Source: Pseudozobellia sp. WGM2
Lineage (GTDB): Bacteria > Bacteroidota > Bacteroidia > Flavobacteriales > Flavobacteriaceae
Direction: 5' to 3'
Length of the DNA stretch: 64,000 nucleotides
NCBI RefSeq assembly: GCF_017810075.1
Contig: NZ_JADNYK010000007.1
Location: forward strand, 62,001-126,000
The notes under the pieces are model-generated. The model saw nothing but the letters and a program-made list of their open reading frames with translations, did no database searches and had not been told where the DNA came from. Position numbers and translations under genes: made by a program. Below, in pieces: positions 16,539 to 24,358 of this stretch (position 1 is the stretch's first letter; each line of letters begins with the position of its first letter).

Positions 16539-17300
16539 TTAAATAGACACCTGCTTTACCTTTTGATAAGCTTTTTCGTCAAAATAGAAAGTGCAATCAG
16601 GGTGCGATGTCAATATGGAAGCAGGGCATGATTCCGAAATATTGCCAGTTAATGTATTCTTGACGGCTTCACTCTTGGTTGTACCCAATACAACGCAGAA
16701 CAACTTCTTACCTCCTGTCAAGGCAGGAATAGTTAAAGTCAACGCACTTTTAGGCACTTTATTCAGTTCAGAAAAGCACTTATCGTTCACCTGTTGAATT
16801 CTACATTCTTTATCGAGCTCAACAACTTTTATCGTTTCAGGGTCATTAAAATCAGCAACCGGAGGGTCGTTAAAAGCAATGTGACCGTTCTCGCCAATAC
16901 CCAAACAAACAATATCGATGGGTGCTTCGTTAATCAATTTGGTATATTCTGCCATTTGCTGATCAATATCGCCTTTAGTATTCAAGACATGATATGCCTT
17001 TAAAGGTACTTTTGAAAAAAGATTGGCTTTCAAATATTCAGCAAAATGCTGTTCAGCTCCAACAGGAAGCCCGATATACTCATCCATATGAAAGGCCACG
17101 ATCTTCGTCCAATCGATAATAGTAGATTTTGCTATATAATCTAGCATGGCCGTTTGAGAAGGTGCTGCTGCAAATATGATACGTATCGTATCTTGTTTAC
17201 CTTGAATTTTAGAAATATATTCTTCTATATCCTTTCCCGCTGCCTCACCAGCTAATTTTCCGGTAGCCTTGACATTAATAATGTTCTGGTTTTGTTCCAT
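16539..17300 (-). CDS. nagB: Glucosamine-6-phosphate deaminase (NagB-like)
   Basis: This cytoplasmic enzyme should convert glucosamine-6-phosphate to fructose-6-phosphate and ammonia, after NagA. Motifs are FHMDEYIGLP (the DEY active-site segment), LGIGENGHIAFNDPP (the catalytic His loop) and a Leu/Thr-rich TLTIPALTGG segment. Where E. coli NagB has NDGHIAFNEP, this protein has ENGHIAFNDP, so two active-site carboxylate positions differ; such variants are known in NagB-like proteins. I start it at ATG 17300 (253 residues). An in-frame ATG at 17381 would add 27 basic residues with no family resemblance and would leave only 6 bases to the upstream gene. A small hairpin at 17315-17331 lies inside that extension. 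Confidence 0.87.
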   Translation of the reverse strand: MEQNQNIINVKATGKLAGEAAGKDIEEYISKIQGKQDTIRIIFAAAPSQTAMLDYIAKSTIIDWTKIVAFHMDEYIGLPVGAEQHFAEYLKANLFSKVPLKAYHVLNTKGDIDQQMAEYTKLINEAPIDIVCLGIGENGHIAFNDPPVADFNDPETIKVVELDKECRIQQVNDKCFSELNKVPKSALTLTIPALTGGKKLFCVVLGTTKSEAVKNTLTGNISESCPASILTSHPDCTFYFDEKAYQKVKQVSI

Positions 17301-17314
17301 TTTTTTAATTGTAC

Positions 17315-17331
17315 GGTGAGTCATCCTCACC
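17315..17331. repeat. Small inverted repeat just before nagB
   Basis: GGTGAG and CTCACC separated by five bases form a possible hairpin about 15 bases before the preferred nagB start. It lies in the operon gap after the GH16-like gene. It may be a processing or translational control site, or chance. Confidence 0.3.
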
Positions 17332-17387
17332 ATTTTATTTTTCCTTACCTCAGCACAAAGCAATACAATACGCTGATTCACATAAAT

Positions 17388-18128
17388 TTATAAAATTTCA
17401 ATTCGGTCGATAATAATTTCATCTTCTATATTTTGAAGTGGAGGTTTGCCCCTGAAAAGCCATAAATTGATTTTTAGTCGCTCTTCGTTATCGGGTGGTA
17501 TATCATCCCCTTCGTATATCCACGAATGATTTAATGCAGCTACATCGGTGGTATGCCCAGCAAAACTGCCAAACTTGATACTTTCAGGTTTCCAGTCAAT
17601 AAAATGAGTCGACAGGTCATTTTGAAGATTCAAATCAAAGCGATATTTGTTGGTTGATCTAGCGGAAGGTTGAACTGCAAATTGAGCATTTCTATTTTCT
17701 TTTACCGCCCAGCGTGAAAATTCAATATCAATTTCTTCTTGGTCATTGTTATAGATAAAAACTCCGGCGACCACATTATCATCTAATTGATCGACCCTAC
17801 TAGAAATGTACACCACGTAACGATTAAAACCATAAGAGCGATGTAGGGCCAGCCCGGCGCAATGCCAAACCCCATTTTGATTGGTGATTTTCAAATGCAA
17901 CCTACCTTGATCATCTACCCAAACATTTTGTTCTGAGTCTGAGAAAATATTTGGCCCCGGCCCTTCTTTAGCTTCTTCGGAATTTCGTACCACCCAATCA
18001 AAACCGGAAAATGAAATTACCCTATTCGCATCTGGCACTATAGGTTCCGATTCGTCTTCAGATTGACTGCAAGCCAAAAAGTTGCTAAAAATCAACATCA
18101 ACAAGACATTGCCCATAGTTTTTCTCAT
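17388..18128 (-). CDS. GH16-like lipoprotein
   Basis: A 246-residue lipoprotein with lipobox FLAC (Cys20). The rest is beta-rich and compatible with a GH16 jelly-roll. The active-site signature EIDIE (Glu132, Asp134, Glu136; nucleophile, assisting Asp, acid/base) is intact and followed by FSRW. Trp70, Trp88 and Trp140 may line the cleft. GH16 enzymes are retaining endo-hydrolases acting on beta-1,3/1,4-glucans or galactans, including endo-beta-galactosidases on keratan-like chains. In a GlcNAc operon such an activity would fit a Gal/GlcNAc polymer, but the sequence does not prove the substrate. It is 35 bases downstream of the FAS1 protein gene. It is short for GH16, so a binding-only role remains possible. 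Confidence 0.7.
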   Translation of the reverse strand: MRKTMGNVLLMLIFSNFLACSQSEDESEPIVPDANRVISFSGFDWVVRNSEEAKEGPGPNIFSDSEQNVWVDDQGRLHLKITNQNGVWHCAGLALHRSYGFNRYVVYISSRVDQLDDNVVAGVFIYNNDQEEIDIEFSRWAVKENRNAQFAVQPSARSTNKYRFDLNLQNDLSTHFIDWKPESIKFGSFAGHTTDVAALNHSWIYEGDDIPPDNEERLKINLWLFRGKPPLQNIEDEIIIDRIEIL

Positions 18129-18163
18129 ACCAACTATTTTACCTCTGAAACTGATTCTTTCGA

Positions 18164-19609
18164 TTAGTTGATAGCTATGTTGATTTCGAAGGGCTCTACC
18201 TCTGAGCCTACACGATCCTTCGCTGAGAGCACTACTTTATCGCTTACACCTGTACCATCGTTAATATATAGTACATTCATCAGATTAATGTCTTGCTGGG
18301 TAAACTTATCACCGACCTGTAGGGTCTGCGCACCAGTAATAAGCCATCCGTTGGCAGGTATTTCCTCTACCGTAAATATGATATCACCCGGTGAGGCCCC
18401 TTCAATTTTAACTACCGAATCGTTCCAAACATATGCTTCGCCCTGGTCTACCAAAAAACCGTTGTTCGTGACTATATTTAAAAAACTGTTGCCCGACCCT
18501 AAAGTCGCAATCAACATCGGAGCGTTGAAATCGGGGTTTTCTTTTGTACCGATCTCATCGGTTTCATCAGAGCCGTCTTCCCCGTCTATCATTAGCGATA
18601 TTCTTTGCTCTGAACCCAACCCGGTCACATAGTCGGTGATATTAAAATCAAAAGTGCTGACCTTAGTGGTCGTAATACTGGCAATAGGATCGTTCTCAGG
18701 AAAAACCGCATTATCGAAGGTTAGACCCATTTCCGTCCAAAGGGTATCGGGTGTTGCAAAAATGTTCATTGCCACACCTTTGGCATGGGTGAATTTCACC
18801 GCTAACTCTAAGCGAATGTCAGTGATTACACCCTCCTCATCGAAATCTTTTAAATCGAACATCACAAAACCTTTACGGTCAAAATCGCCTGCACCAGTCA
18901 CATTCTTGACCTTAATCAAGGCATCCGATCCGAAATTAGTGCCAGATTGTGCTCCTCCGTTTATATAGGTATCCGCAACAGGAAATATAGTATCTGTTTT
19001 TATGGTCGGGTCAGGCACGTTCAAATCGTTCTGAGGAGCTGAAAAATAAACGATTGATCCTACGACGTGTACCGCATCATCTAAAGTTTCAAGATTTGAA
19101 CTTGTTATTGACCATTGCTTGCCCGTACCTTGATTCACCAACCCGATAAAATTAGAGTCATGTGACAAATACATGATTTGACCGTTTTGGGTATTGTAGG
19201 GCAGCGGCTTATTGCTTTCAAACAGATTTGGGTCTGTAAAGACCACCTTTTTATCAACTATATGGTATTTAATCAAGTTTCGCAGAATGGGTAACGGAAC
19301 GTCGTTTATTGAACCATATGCATTTGTGGCAAGAAACTCTTCAAAAGCCATATTTGTAGGTGCAATATACGTTCTGGTGGCATTATCGCTAAACAAACTT
19401 TGAAGTTCAGCACGCTCTATGGCATTTTCGAATATTCTTAAAGAATCGCTGCCCTTAATATAGTCCCAGGCAGAAACACCCAACTGTGCTTCTACACCCG
19501 CCTCTTGATATTCAAAGTTTTCTTGAATTTCACAACCATAATTTATGCTCGCAATTGCGATTACGGCAAGCAGCAAAATTTTACTGTAAGTTATTAAACC
19601 ATTTTTCAT
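18164..19609 (-). CDS. FAS1-DNRLRE(CBM96-like)-CSPG-repeat-like surface protein, probable glycan-binding partner of SusCD
   Basis: This 481-residue exported protein has an N-terminal hydrophobic segment ending at Cys26, a weak lipobox (NYGC). A fasciclin/FAS1 domain spans about 45-190 (TYIAPTNMAF, NLIKYHIVDKK, DAVHVVGSIVYF). A DNRLRE/CBM96-like beta-sandwich spans about 205-375 (VADTYINGGAQSGTNFGSD, FVMFDL). The last 95 residues (GWLITGAQTLQVGDKFTQQD, LYINDGT, SDKVVLSAKD) resemble a CSPG/cadherin-like repeat. It occupies the third operon position, where surface glycan-binding proteins such as SusE/F usually lie. Its role is therefore inferred to be binding the target glycan at the cell surface. 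No catalytic residues are recognised. Confidence 0.75.
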   Translation of the reverse strand: MKNGLITYSKILLLAVIAIASINYGCEIQENFEYQEAGVEAQLGVSAWDYIKGSDSLRIFENAIERAELQSLFSDNATRTYIAPTNMAFEEFLATNAYGSINDVPLPILRNLIKYHIVDKKVVFTDPNLFESNKPLPYNTQNGQIMYLSHDSNFIGLVNQGTGKQWSITSSNLETLDDAVHVVGSIVYFSAPQNDLNVPDPTIKTDTIFPVADTYINGGAQSGTNFGSDALIKVKNVTGAGDFDRKGFVMFDLKDFDEEGVITDIRLELAVKFTHAKGVAMNIFATPDTLWTEMGLTFDNAVFPENDPIASITTTKVSTFDFNITDYVTGLGSEQRISLMIDGEDGSDETDEIGTKENPDFNAPMLIATLGSGNSFLNIVTNNGFLVDQGEAYVWNDSVVKIEGASPGDIIFTVEEIPANGWLITGAQTLQVGDKFTQQDINLMNVLYINDGTGVSDKVVLSAKDRVGSEVEPFEINIAIN

Positions 19610-19642
19610 AATCTATATTTTCTAATTGGATAGCATTTAATT

Positions 19643-21007
19643 CTAGTAAAAACCGTTCTGCTCAAGATTAGGGTTTCTATTCAAAGCATCTTCGTGAATA
19701 GGCCATACAAAATTGGCCTCATCTGCGAGTCCGTTAATGGGCCCCATAACCTCAACGGCCTTTCCTGTTCTAACCAGATCGAACCATCGGTGACCTTCAA
19801 AAGACAATTCGATAGATCGTTCGTGCAATAATGCCGATTCGAGATCACCGTACATATCAACAGCTTCGGCCTCATTCAATTCCGGTAAGCCCGCCCTATT
19901 TCTAATTGTATTTAAAAGGCTTAAAGCTTGTGCTACCTGCCCCAACTGGTTATGGGCCTCTGCCTTTAGAAGCATAATATCTGCCAAGCGAATCATAACA
20001 ATGTTCTGTGCCGATGGGTCTGCACTTTCATCATCAAAACCTTGCCCGAAAAATTTCCAGATTTTCTTAGGTTCTTCTTGCGTTACATCATAAATCAAAT
20101 CTTGTCTTAAATCATCTTCTTCAAAAGAAGCCCTAAAGTTCTCACTCGGAAAAAAGTGACTGTCAGAACCAATTGCGTAAAGAATTCTAAGATTATTGGT
20201 CTGGGTCTCGTCATACCCAATTTCGAATACACTTTCATTGGAAAACCCTGTAGAGAAAATTTTCGACCAATCGTTAATGCTTACCAATGAATACAAACTA
20301 TTGTTTAGAACCTTATCGGCAGCGGCAATGGCCGCCTCATAATTGCCCCTCCACATGTAAACCTGGGTCAACAGACCATAGGCTGAGCCCTGTGTAATCA
20401 ACAACCTATCTCTTTCACCACCAAAACTCTCTCTACAATTTTGGCTCGCGAAAATTAGATCTTCTATTACTTGATCGAGAACTACATCTTTGTCTGTCTT
20501 AGCTATAAATAATTCTTGCTCTACACTTTCGTAGGGCTCCAGTATTAACGGAACATCGCCCCAAACCCGAACGGCATAAAAGTAAGATAACGCCCGTAAA
20601 GCACGCGCCTGACCTACCAATTGTAGGCCGAACTCCGTATCTTCTTCAAAGACGGAGGGCACATATTTGATTGCGTAATTGGCCCTACTTATGGTTTCGT
20701 ATAAATTGTTCCATCGGGCAGAATTCATTGTTTTGTTCAAGGTATTCTGTTGAAGCAACAAAGGGTCTCCCGAATGATTGGTGTTAACCGCATCTGCCCT
20801 ACCTTCTCCCCAGAACGAAAAGTTAAGGGAAAAAGTCGATTGCACGGCATCATATATACCATTGACCCCAGCTTGTGCATCGCTAGAAGTTTTATAAAAG
20901 CCTTGGGCCGAAAAGCCACTTTGAGGTTCCTTATCCAAAATATCTTTTGAACAAGAAAATGCTAAGGCTATGAAAAAGACCGCTATTATATTTTTACTTT
21001 TTTTCAT
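19643..21007 (-). CDS. SusD-family lipoprotein (GlcNAc-glycan locus)
   Basis: A 454-residue RagB/SusD lipoprotein with a lipobox near AFSC (Cys19). Family segments are visible: ARALRALSYFYAVRVWGDVPLI, IRLADIMLLKAEAHNQLG, LLNTIRNRAGLP, LHERSIELSFEGHRWFDLVRTG and a C-terminal NRNPNLEQNGFY. It should close over the SusC barrel encoded 10 bases upstream. Its ligand is probably the oligosaccharide processed by the downstream GH16-like and GH20 enzymes. Confidence 0.95.
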   Translation of the reverse strand: MKKSKNIIAVFFIALAFSCSKDILDKEPQSGFSAQGFYKTSSDAQAGVNGIYDAVQSTFSLNFSFWGEGRADAVNTNHSGDPLLLQQNTLNKTMNSARWNNLYETISRANYAIKYVPSVFEEDTEFGLQLVGQARALRALSYFYAVRVWGDVPLILEPYESVEQELFIAKTDKDVVLDQVIEDLIFASQNCRESFGGERDRLLITQGSAYGLLTQVYMWRGNYEAAIAAADKVLNNSLYSLVSINDWSKIFSTGFSNESVFEIGYDETQTNNLRILYAIGSDSHFFPSENFRASFEEDDLRQDLIYDVTQEEPKKIWKFFGQGFDDESADPSAQNIVMIRLADIMLLKAEAHNQLGQVAQALSLLNTIRNRAGLPELNEAEAVDMYGDLESALLHERSIELSFEGHRWFDLVRTGKAVEVMGPINGLADEANFVWPIHEDALNRNPNLEQNGFY

Positions 21008-21017
21008 TGTTCAGATT

Positions 21018-24000
21018 TTAAAATTGAAAGTTTAGTCCTGTCATTATCGTGCGACTTTGTGGGTATGACCCTTCATCTACCCCTGCACGAAGACCACTGT
21101 ACGAGTTTACATCAGGGTCGAATCCAGTGTACTTGGTCCACGTAATCAAGTTTGAAGCCGTTACGAACACATCTAGCTTACTTAAGCCCAATGGTTCGAT
21201 CAACCTATTAGGAAAACGATAACGAAGGTTGACGTTTTTAAGCTTCAAGTATGAACCGTCTTCAACCCATCTGCTTTGTACCCGACTATCAGATTGCATA
21301 GGGTCATCACGTACCGGTCTTGGAAAATCGGTAATATCACCCTGCTGTCGCCATCTGTTCAATGCATCTGTCGAAAGGTTGTTATAACGAACCACAGAGT
21401 TTCTCTGGTGATTTATTTCGCTATAAATGTCGTTACCATAAGAGAATTGAAAGAACACGTTCAAACTAAAGCCCTTATAACCGAAGTTGTTGGTTATACC
21501 CCCAAAGAAGTTAGGTTGCGCGTCGCCGATAACCTGTCTATCTTCTTCGTCGATAATGTTATCACCGTTTAAATCGTTCCATATAGGGTCACCGCCTTTA
21601 AAGACGCTACCTAAGGCACCGTTGGTGATTCCGTTAACGTTGTCTTCATCTCGGGCGTAGACTCCCTCGAACTTCCAACCGTAGAATGTACCAATGGGCA
21701 AACCTTCTTGCAAAATATGATAATTCCCATTTTGAATATATCCGTTGGTCAGAAGTTCATCGGGGAGATCTTTGACCTTATTTTCGTTCTTACTAATATT
21801 AAAACTGGTATCCCATGTAAAATCGCCCACCATATTTTTTGTACTCACCAACAACTCAACACCCTTATTTTCGATACTACCTATATTTTGGGTAATGAAA
21901 TTAAAGCCTGTAGTTCTGGGAATGGGTACATTGTATAAAAGATCATCAGTTTCTTTTAAATACACATCAGCGTTAAGAACGACCCTATTGTTGAAAAATG
22001 CCAAATCTAGGCCAGCATTGTATTGGGTCGTGGTTTCCCAAGTAAGTCCTGAATTAGGCATTACCGAAGGGGAAGCGCCGGAATAGCCCAAGTAATTGGT
22101 GCCCACTAAAAACTCGCCCTGTGAGGTATAGTTTCCTATAGCCTCATTACCTGTTTGACCTGCACTGAAACGAAGTTTACCATCGGCCAGTACATTTTGG
22201 TCTCGTAAAAATTTCTCATCAGAAAACCTCCATCCGACTGAAGCAGAAGGAAAATACCCGAAGCGATTATCTTCTCCGAATCGAGATGAGCCATCGGCCC
22301 TAAGGTTAACTTCCAATAGATATCTACCACTATAATCGTAAGACATTCTCCCGAAATAAGACAATAAAGAATGTTCGGTTAAAATATTCACATCTTGGTT
22401 TGAAATAGTACCCGCAGCATTCAAGGTTCTTACGTTATCACTCGGAAAGAACATACCGTCTAAACCGGTTCTTTCATATTGCCATTCTTGAAAACTCATA
22501 CCGAGAAGAGCCCCAAAATTATGGTTCTCGCCAAAAGTTCGATCAAAACTGAAATAAGTCTCATTACCCCAAGTTAAATTGGTAATGGCCCGAACAGCTC
22601 CGGAATTATAACCTTCTCTATAATCAAGTGTCGAAGGAAGAAATTCATCTTCTTTCATCGATAAAAAATCTAAGTTTAGATTACTTCTCAATTTAAGCCC
22701 CTCGATGAATTCATACTCGGCGTACTGGTTACCGATAATTCTATTGCTCTTATTAAGATGAGTAGCATATTCGGCAAGCCCCACAGGGTTTCTTTTACCG
22801 AACTGATACCCATTAAGCGAACCGTCGGGCAAATACATGGCGTATGATGGTGGCCGAATCAACAACTCTCTCACCACGCTAAGGTTACCACTACCACCCG
22901 CATTAATTCTATTGTTGGTTCCGTTGGTGTATGATAGACTTTGACCGACCGTTAGTTTATCGGAAACATTAAAGTCGACATTTAACCTAGAAGTGACCCT
23001 TTTGTAATTGGAGTTTAATATAATACCATCTTGATTTGAAAAGGAGGAGCTCCAAGAATATTTGGCATTTTCAGAACCGCCCTGAACCGAAAGGTCAACC
23101 TTATATTGCGGAGCCACCCTCAATAGTTCTTCTTGCCAATCGACATCTCCGTTGTTTTTAGGGTTCAGCGAATCGATTATTGTCCAGTTTGGTTCAACGG
23201 GGTTCTCCATATTCCTATAAGAATCAATGATTGCCTGTCGATATTGAGATGCATTCAACACACTCAACTTTCTGGTAATCTGACTTACACCGGAAGTAAA
23301 GTTGACATTTAAAACCCCCTTGCCTTCTTTACCTCTTTTTGTAGTAATCATCACAACACCATTGGCCGCACGTGAACCATATATGGCGGTCGATGCCGCA
23401 TCTTTTAATATTTCGATGGACTCGATATCATTTGGGTTTATATCAGCTAGTGGGTTTAGTCCAAAATTTTCGGTTCCATTCAGAGAAGACAATGAACTCG
23501 ACTCTATAGGCACCCCGTCGACCACATATAAAGGTGAGTTTCCGGAATTCAGCGATGAATTACCCCTCACCGTTATAGACATGCCCCCACCGGGAGCACC
23601 GGAGTTCGACACCACTTGAACCCCCGCGGCCCTACCCTGCAATATCGAAATCGGGTCTTGCAAATTGGTCTGGTCGATATCTTCACCACCAACCGAAACT
23701 ACCGACCCCGTAAGGTTTCTTTTCTTCTTTTTACCGTAGCCAACAACTACAAACTCATCTAGTTGATTAGCCCCCAGCTCTAATGAAACATCAACTATCA
23801 CATTATTTCCTACGGATATCTCTTTCGATTGATACCCCAAAGAAGTGAACACCAAAACCGCGTTGGCACTAGCGACATCAATGGAATAGTTACCATCAAA
23901 ATCGGAAGCAACCCCATTAGCAGTACCCTTCTCAACTATATTGACACCAAGAAGAGGCTCTCCGCTTTCGGCATCGGTGATTTTACCGGTGATAGATGTA

Positions 24001-24116
24001 CTCTGCGCATGAAGCCCAAAACAACAAAGTTGTGCTATAAAAAGGAGCAGTACTTTTTTGAGAAGCCCTTCACACCCTTTTTGGTAGAGTTTCCCAGCAC
24101 TTTTTAGTTTCTTCAT
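21018..24116 (-). CDS. SusC-family TonB-dependent transporter (GlcNAc-glycan locus)
   Basis: A 1032-residue outer-membrane transporter and the first gene of the GlcNAc operon. A signal peptide ends near LHAQ (residue 38). Then come a carboxypeptidase-regulatory-like domain (42-115), a TonB box region (QLDEFVVVGYG), a plug (SILQGRAAGVQV, PLYVVDGVPIES, AASTAIYGSRAANGVVMITTK) and a barrel ending in MTGLNFQF. There is no STN domain, which fits regulation by the divergent LacI protein. A promoter with its -33 box inside a palindromic operator lies 50-93 bases upstream of the start codon. Confidence 0.96.
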   Translation of the reverse strand: MKKLKSAGKLYQKGCEGLLKKVLLLFIAQLCCFGLHAQSTSITGKITDAESGEPLLGVNIVEKGTANGVASDFDGNYSIDVASANAVLVFTSLGYQSKEISVGNNVIVDVSLELGANQLDEFVVVGYGKKKKRNLTGSVVSVGGEDIDQTNLQDPISILQGRAAGVQVVSNSGAPGGGMSITVRGNSSLNSGNSPLYVVDGVPIESSSLSSLNGTENFGLNPLADINPNDIESIEILKDAASTAIYGSRAANGVVMITTKRGKEGKGVLNVNFTSGVSQITRKLSVLNASQYRQAIIDSYRNMENPVEPNWTIIDSLNPKNNGDVDWQEELLRVAPQYKVDLSVQGGSENAKYSWSSSFSNQDGIILNSNYKRVTSRLNVDFNVSDKLTVGQSLSYTNGTNNRINAGGSGNLSVVRELLIRPPSYAMYLPDGSLNGYQFGKRNPVGLAEYATHLNKSNRIIGNQYAEYEFIEGLKLRSNLNLDFLSMKEDEFLPSTLDYREGYNSGAVRAITNLTWGNETYFSFDRTFGENHNFGALLGMSFQEWQYERTGLDGMFFPSDNVRTLNAAGTISNQDVNILTEHSLLSYFGRMSYDYSGRYLLEVNLRADGSSRFGEDNRFGYFPSASVGWRFSDEKFLRDQNVLADGKLRFSAGQTGNEAIGNYTSQGEFLVGTNYLGYSGASPSVMPNSGLTWETTTQYNAGLDLAFFNNRVVLNADVYLKETDDLLYNVPIPRTTGFNFITQNIGSIENKGVELLVSTKNMVGDFTWDTSFNISKNENKVKDLPDELLTNGYIQNGNYHILQEGLPIGTFYGWKFEGVYARDEDNVNGITNGALGSVFKGGDPIWNDLNGDNIIDEEDRQVIGDAQPNFFGGITNNFGYKGFSLNVFFQFSYGNDIYSEINHQRNSVVRYNNLSTDALNRWRQQGDITDFPRPVRDDPMQSDSRVQSRWVEDGSYLKLKNVNLRYRFPNRLIEPLGLSKLDVFVTASNLITWTKYTGFDPDVNSYSGLRAGVDEGSYPQSRTIMTGLNFQF

Positions 24117-24165
24117 AAATTAATGATTTACAGGTTAGTTTTCTGTATTGTTAACTGATTGTGAT

Positions 24166-24197
24166 CAAATATAGATTTAGGAACAGGTTTATGCAAA
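24166..24197 (-). promoter_or_regulatory. Bacteroidota-type promoter of the GlcNAc operon
   Basis: Read on the minus strand: TTTG (24194-24197), 20 bases, then TATATTTG (24166-24173), an exact match to the TTTG/TAnnTTTG consensus. Transcription should start near 24160, about 45 bases before the SusC start codon. Confidence 0.72.
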
Positions 24198-24209
24198 CGT
24201 TTGCATAAA
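24188..24209. promoter_or_regulatory. Palindromic LacI-family operator O1, overlapping the -33 box
   Basis: A perfect 22-base palindrome centred on GCAAACGTTTGC (24193-24204), the CG-centred type bound by LacI/PurR/CcpA-like proteins. It covers the -33 TTTG of the SusC promoter, so binding should block transcription. The same 12-base core recurs just before the divergent LacI gene. Confidence 0.8.
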
Positions 24210-24246
24210 TATTTATAGTAGAAACGTAATTTTTAACATATCAGAG

Positions 24247-24275
24247 TTTATTAGAGCAAATAATTCTTATTTTTG
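24247..24275 (+). promoter_or_regulatory. Probable promoter of the LacI-family gene
   Basis: TATTTTTG (24268-24275) matches the -7 consensus, with TTTA (24247-24250) 17 bases upstream as an imperfect -33. It gives a leader of about 75 bases that contains operator O2. Confidence 0.5.
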
Positions 24276-24340
24276 CTTAAATCACAGTGGTATTTTTATC
24301 ATTACATCTATTTTGCCTAATTATTCATAATATAAAAATT

Positions 24341-24352
24341 GCAAACGTTTGC
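24341..24352. promoter_or_regulatory. LacI-family operator O2 in front of the regulator gene
   Basis: The perfect palindrome GCAAACGTTTGC ends 6 bases before the start codon of the LacI-family gene, where a ribosome would bind. It repeats the core of the operator at 24188-24209. Autoregulation by a transcription roadblock is the simplest reading. Confidence 0.75.
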
Positions 24353-24358
24353 TAAAAG

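Noticed and set aside
18168-18632. A long open frame (154 codons) on the plus strand
   Set aside because: It lies wholly antisense to the FAS1-domain gene, which has clear domains and operon context, and shows no motif.
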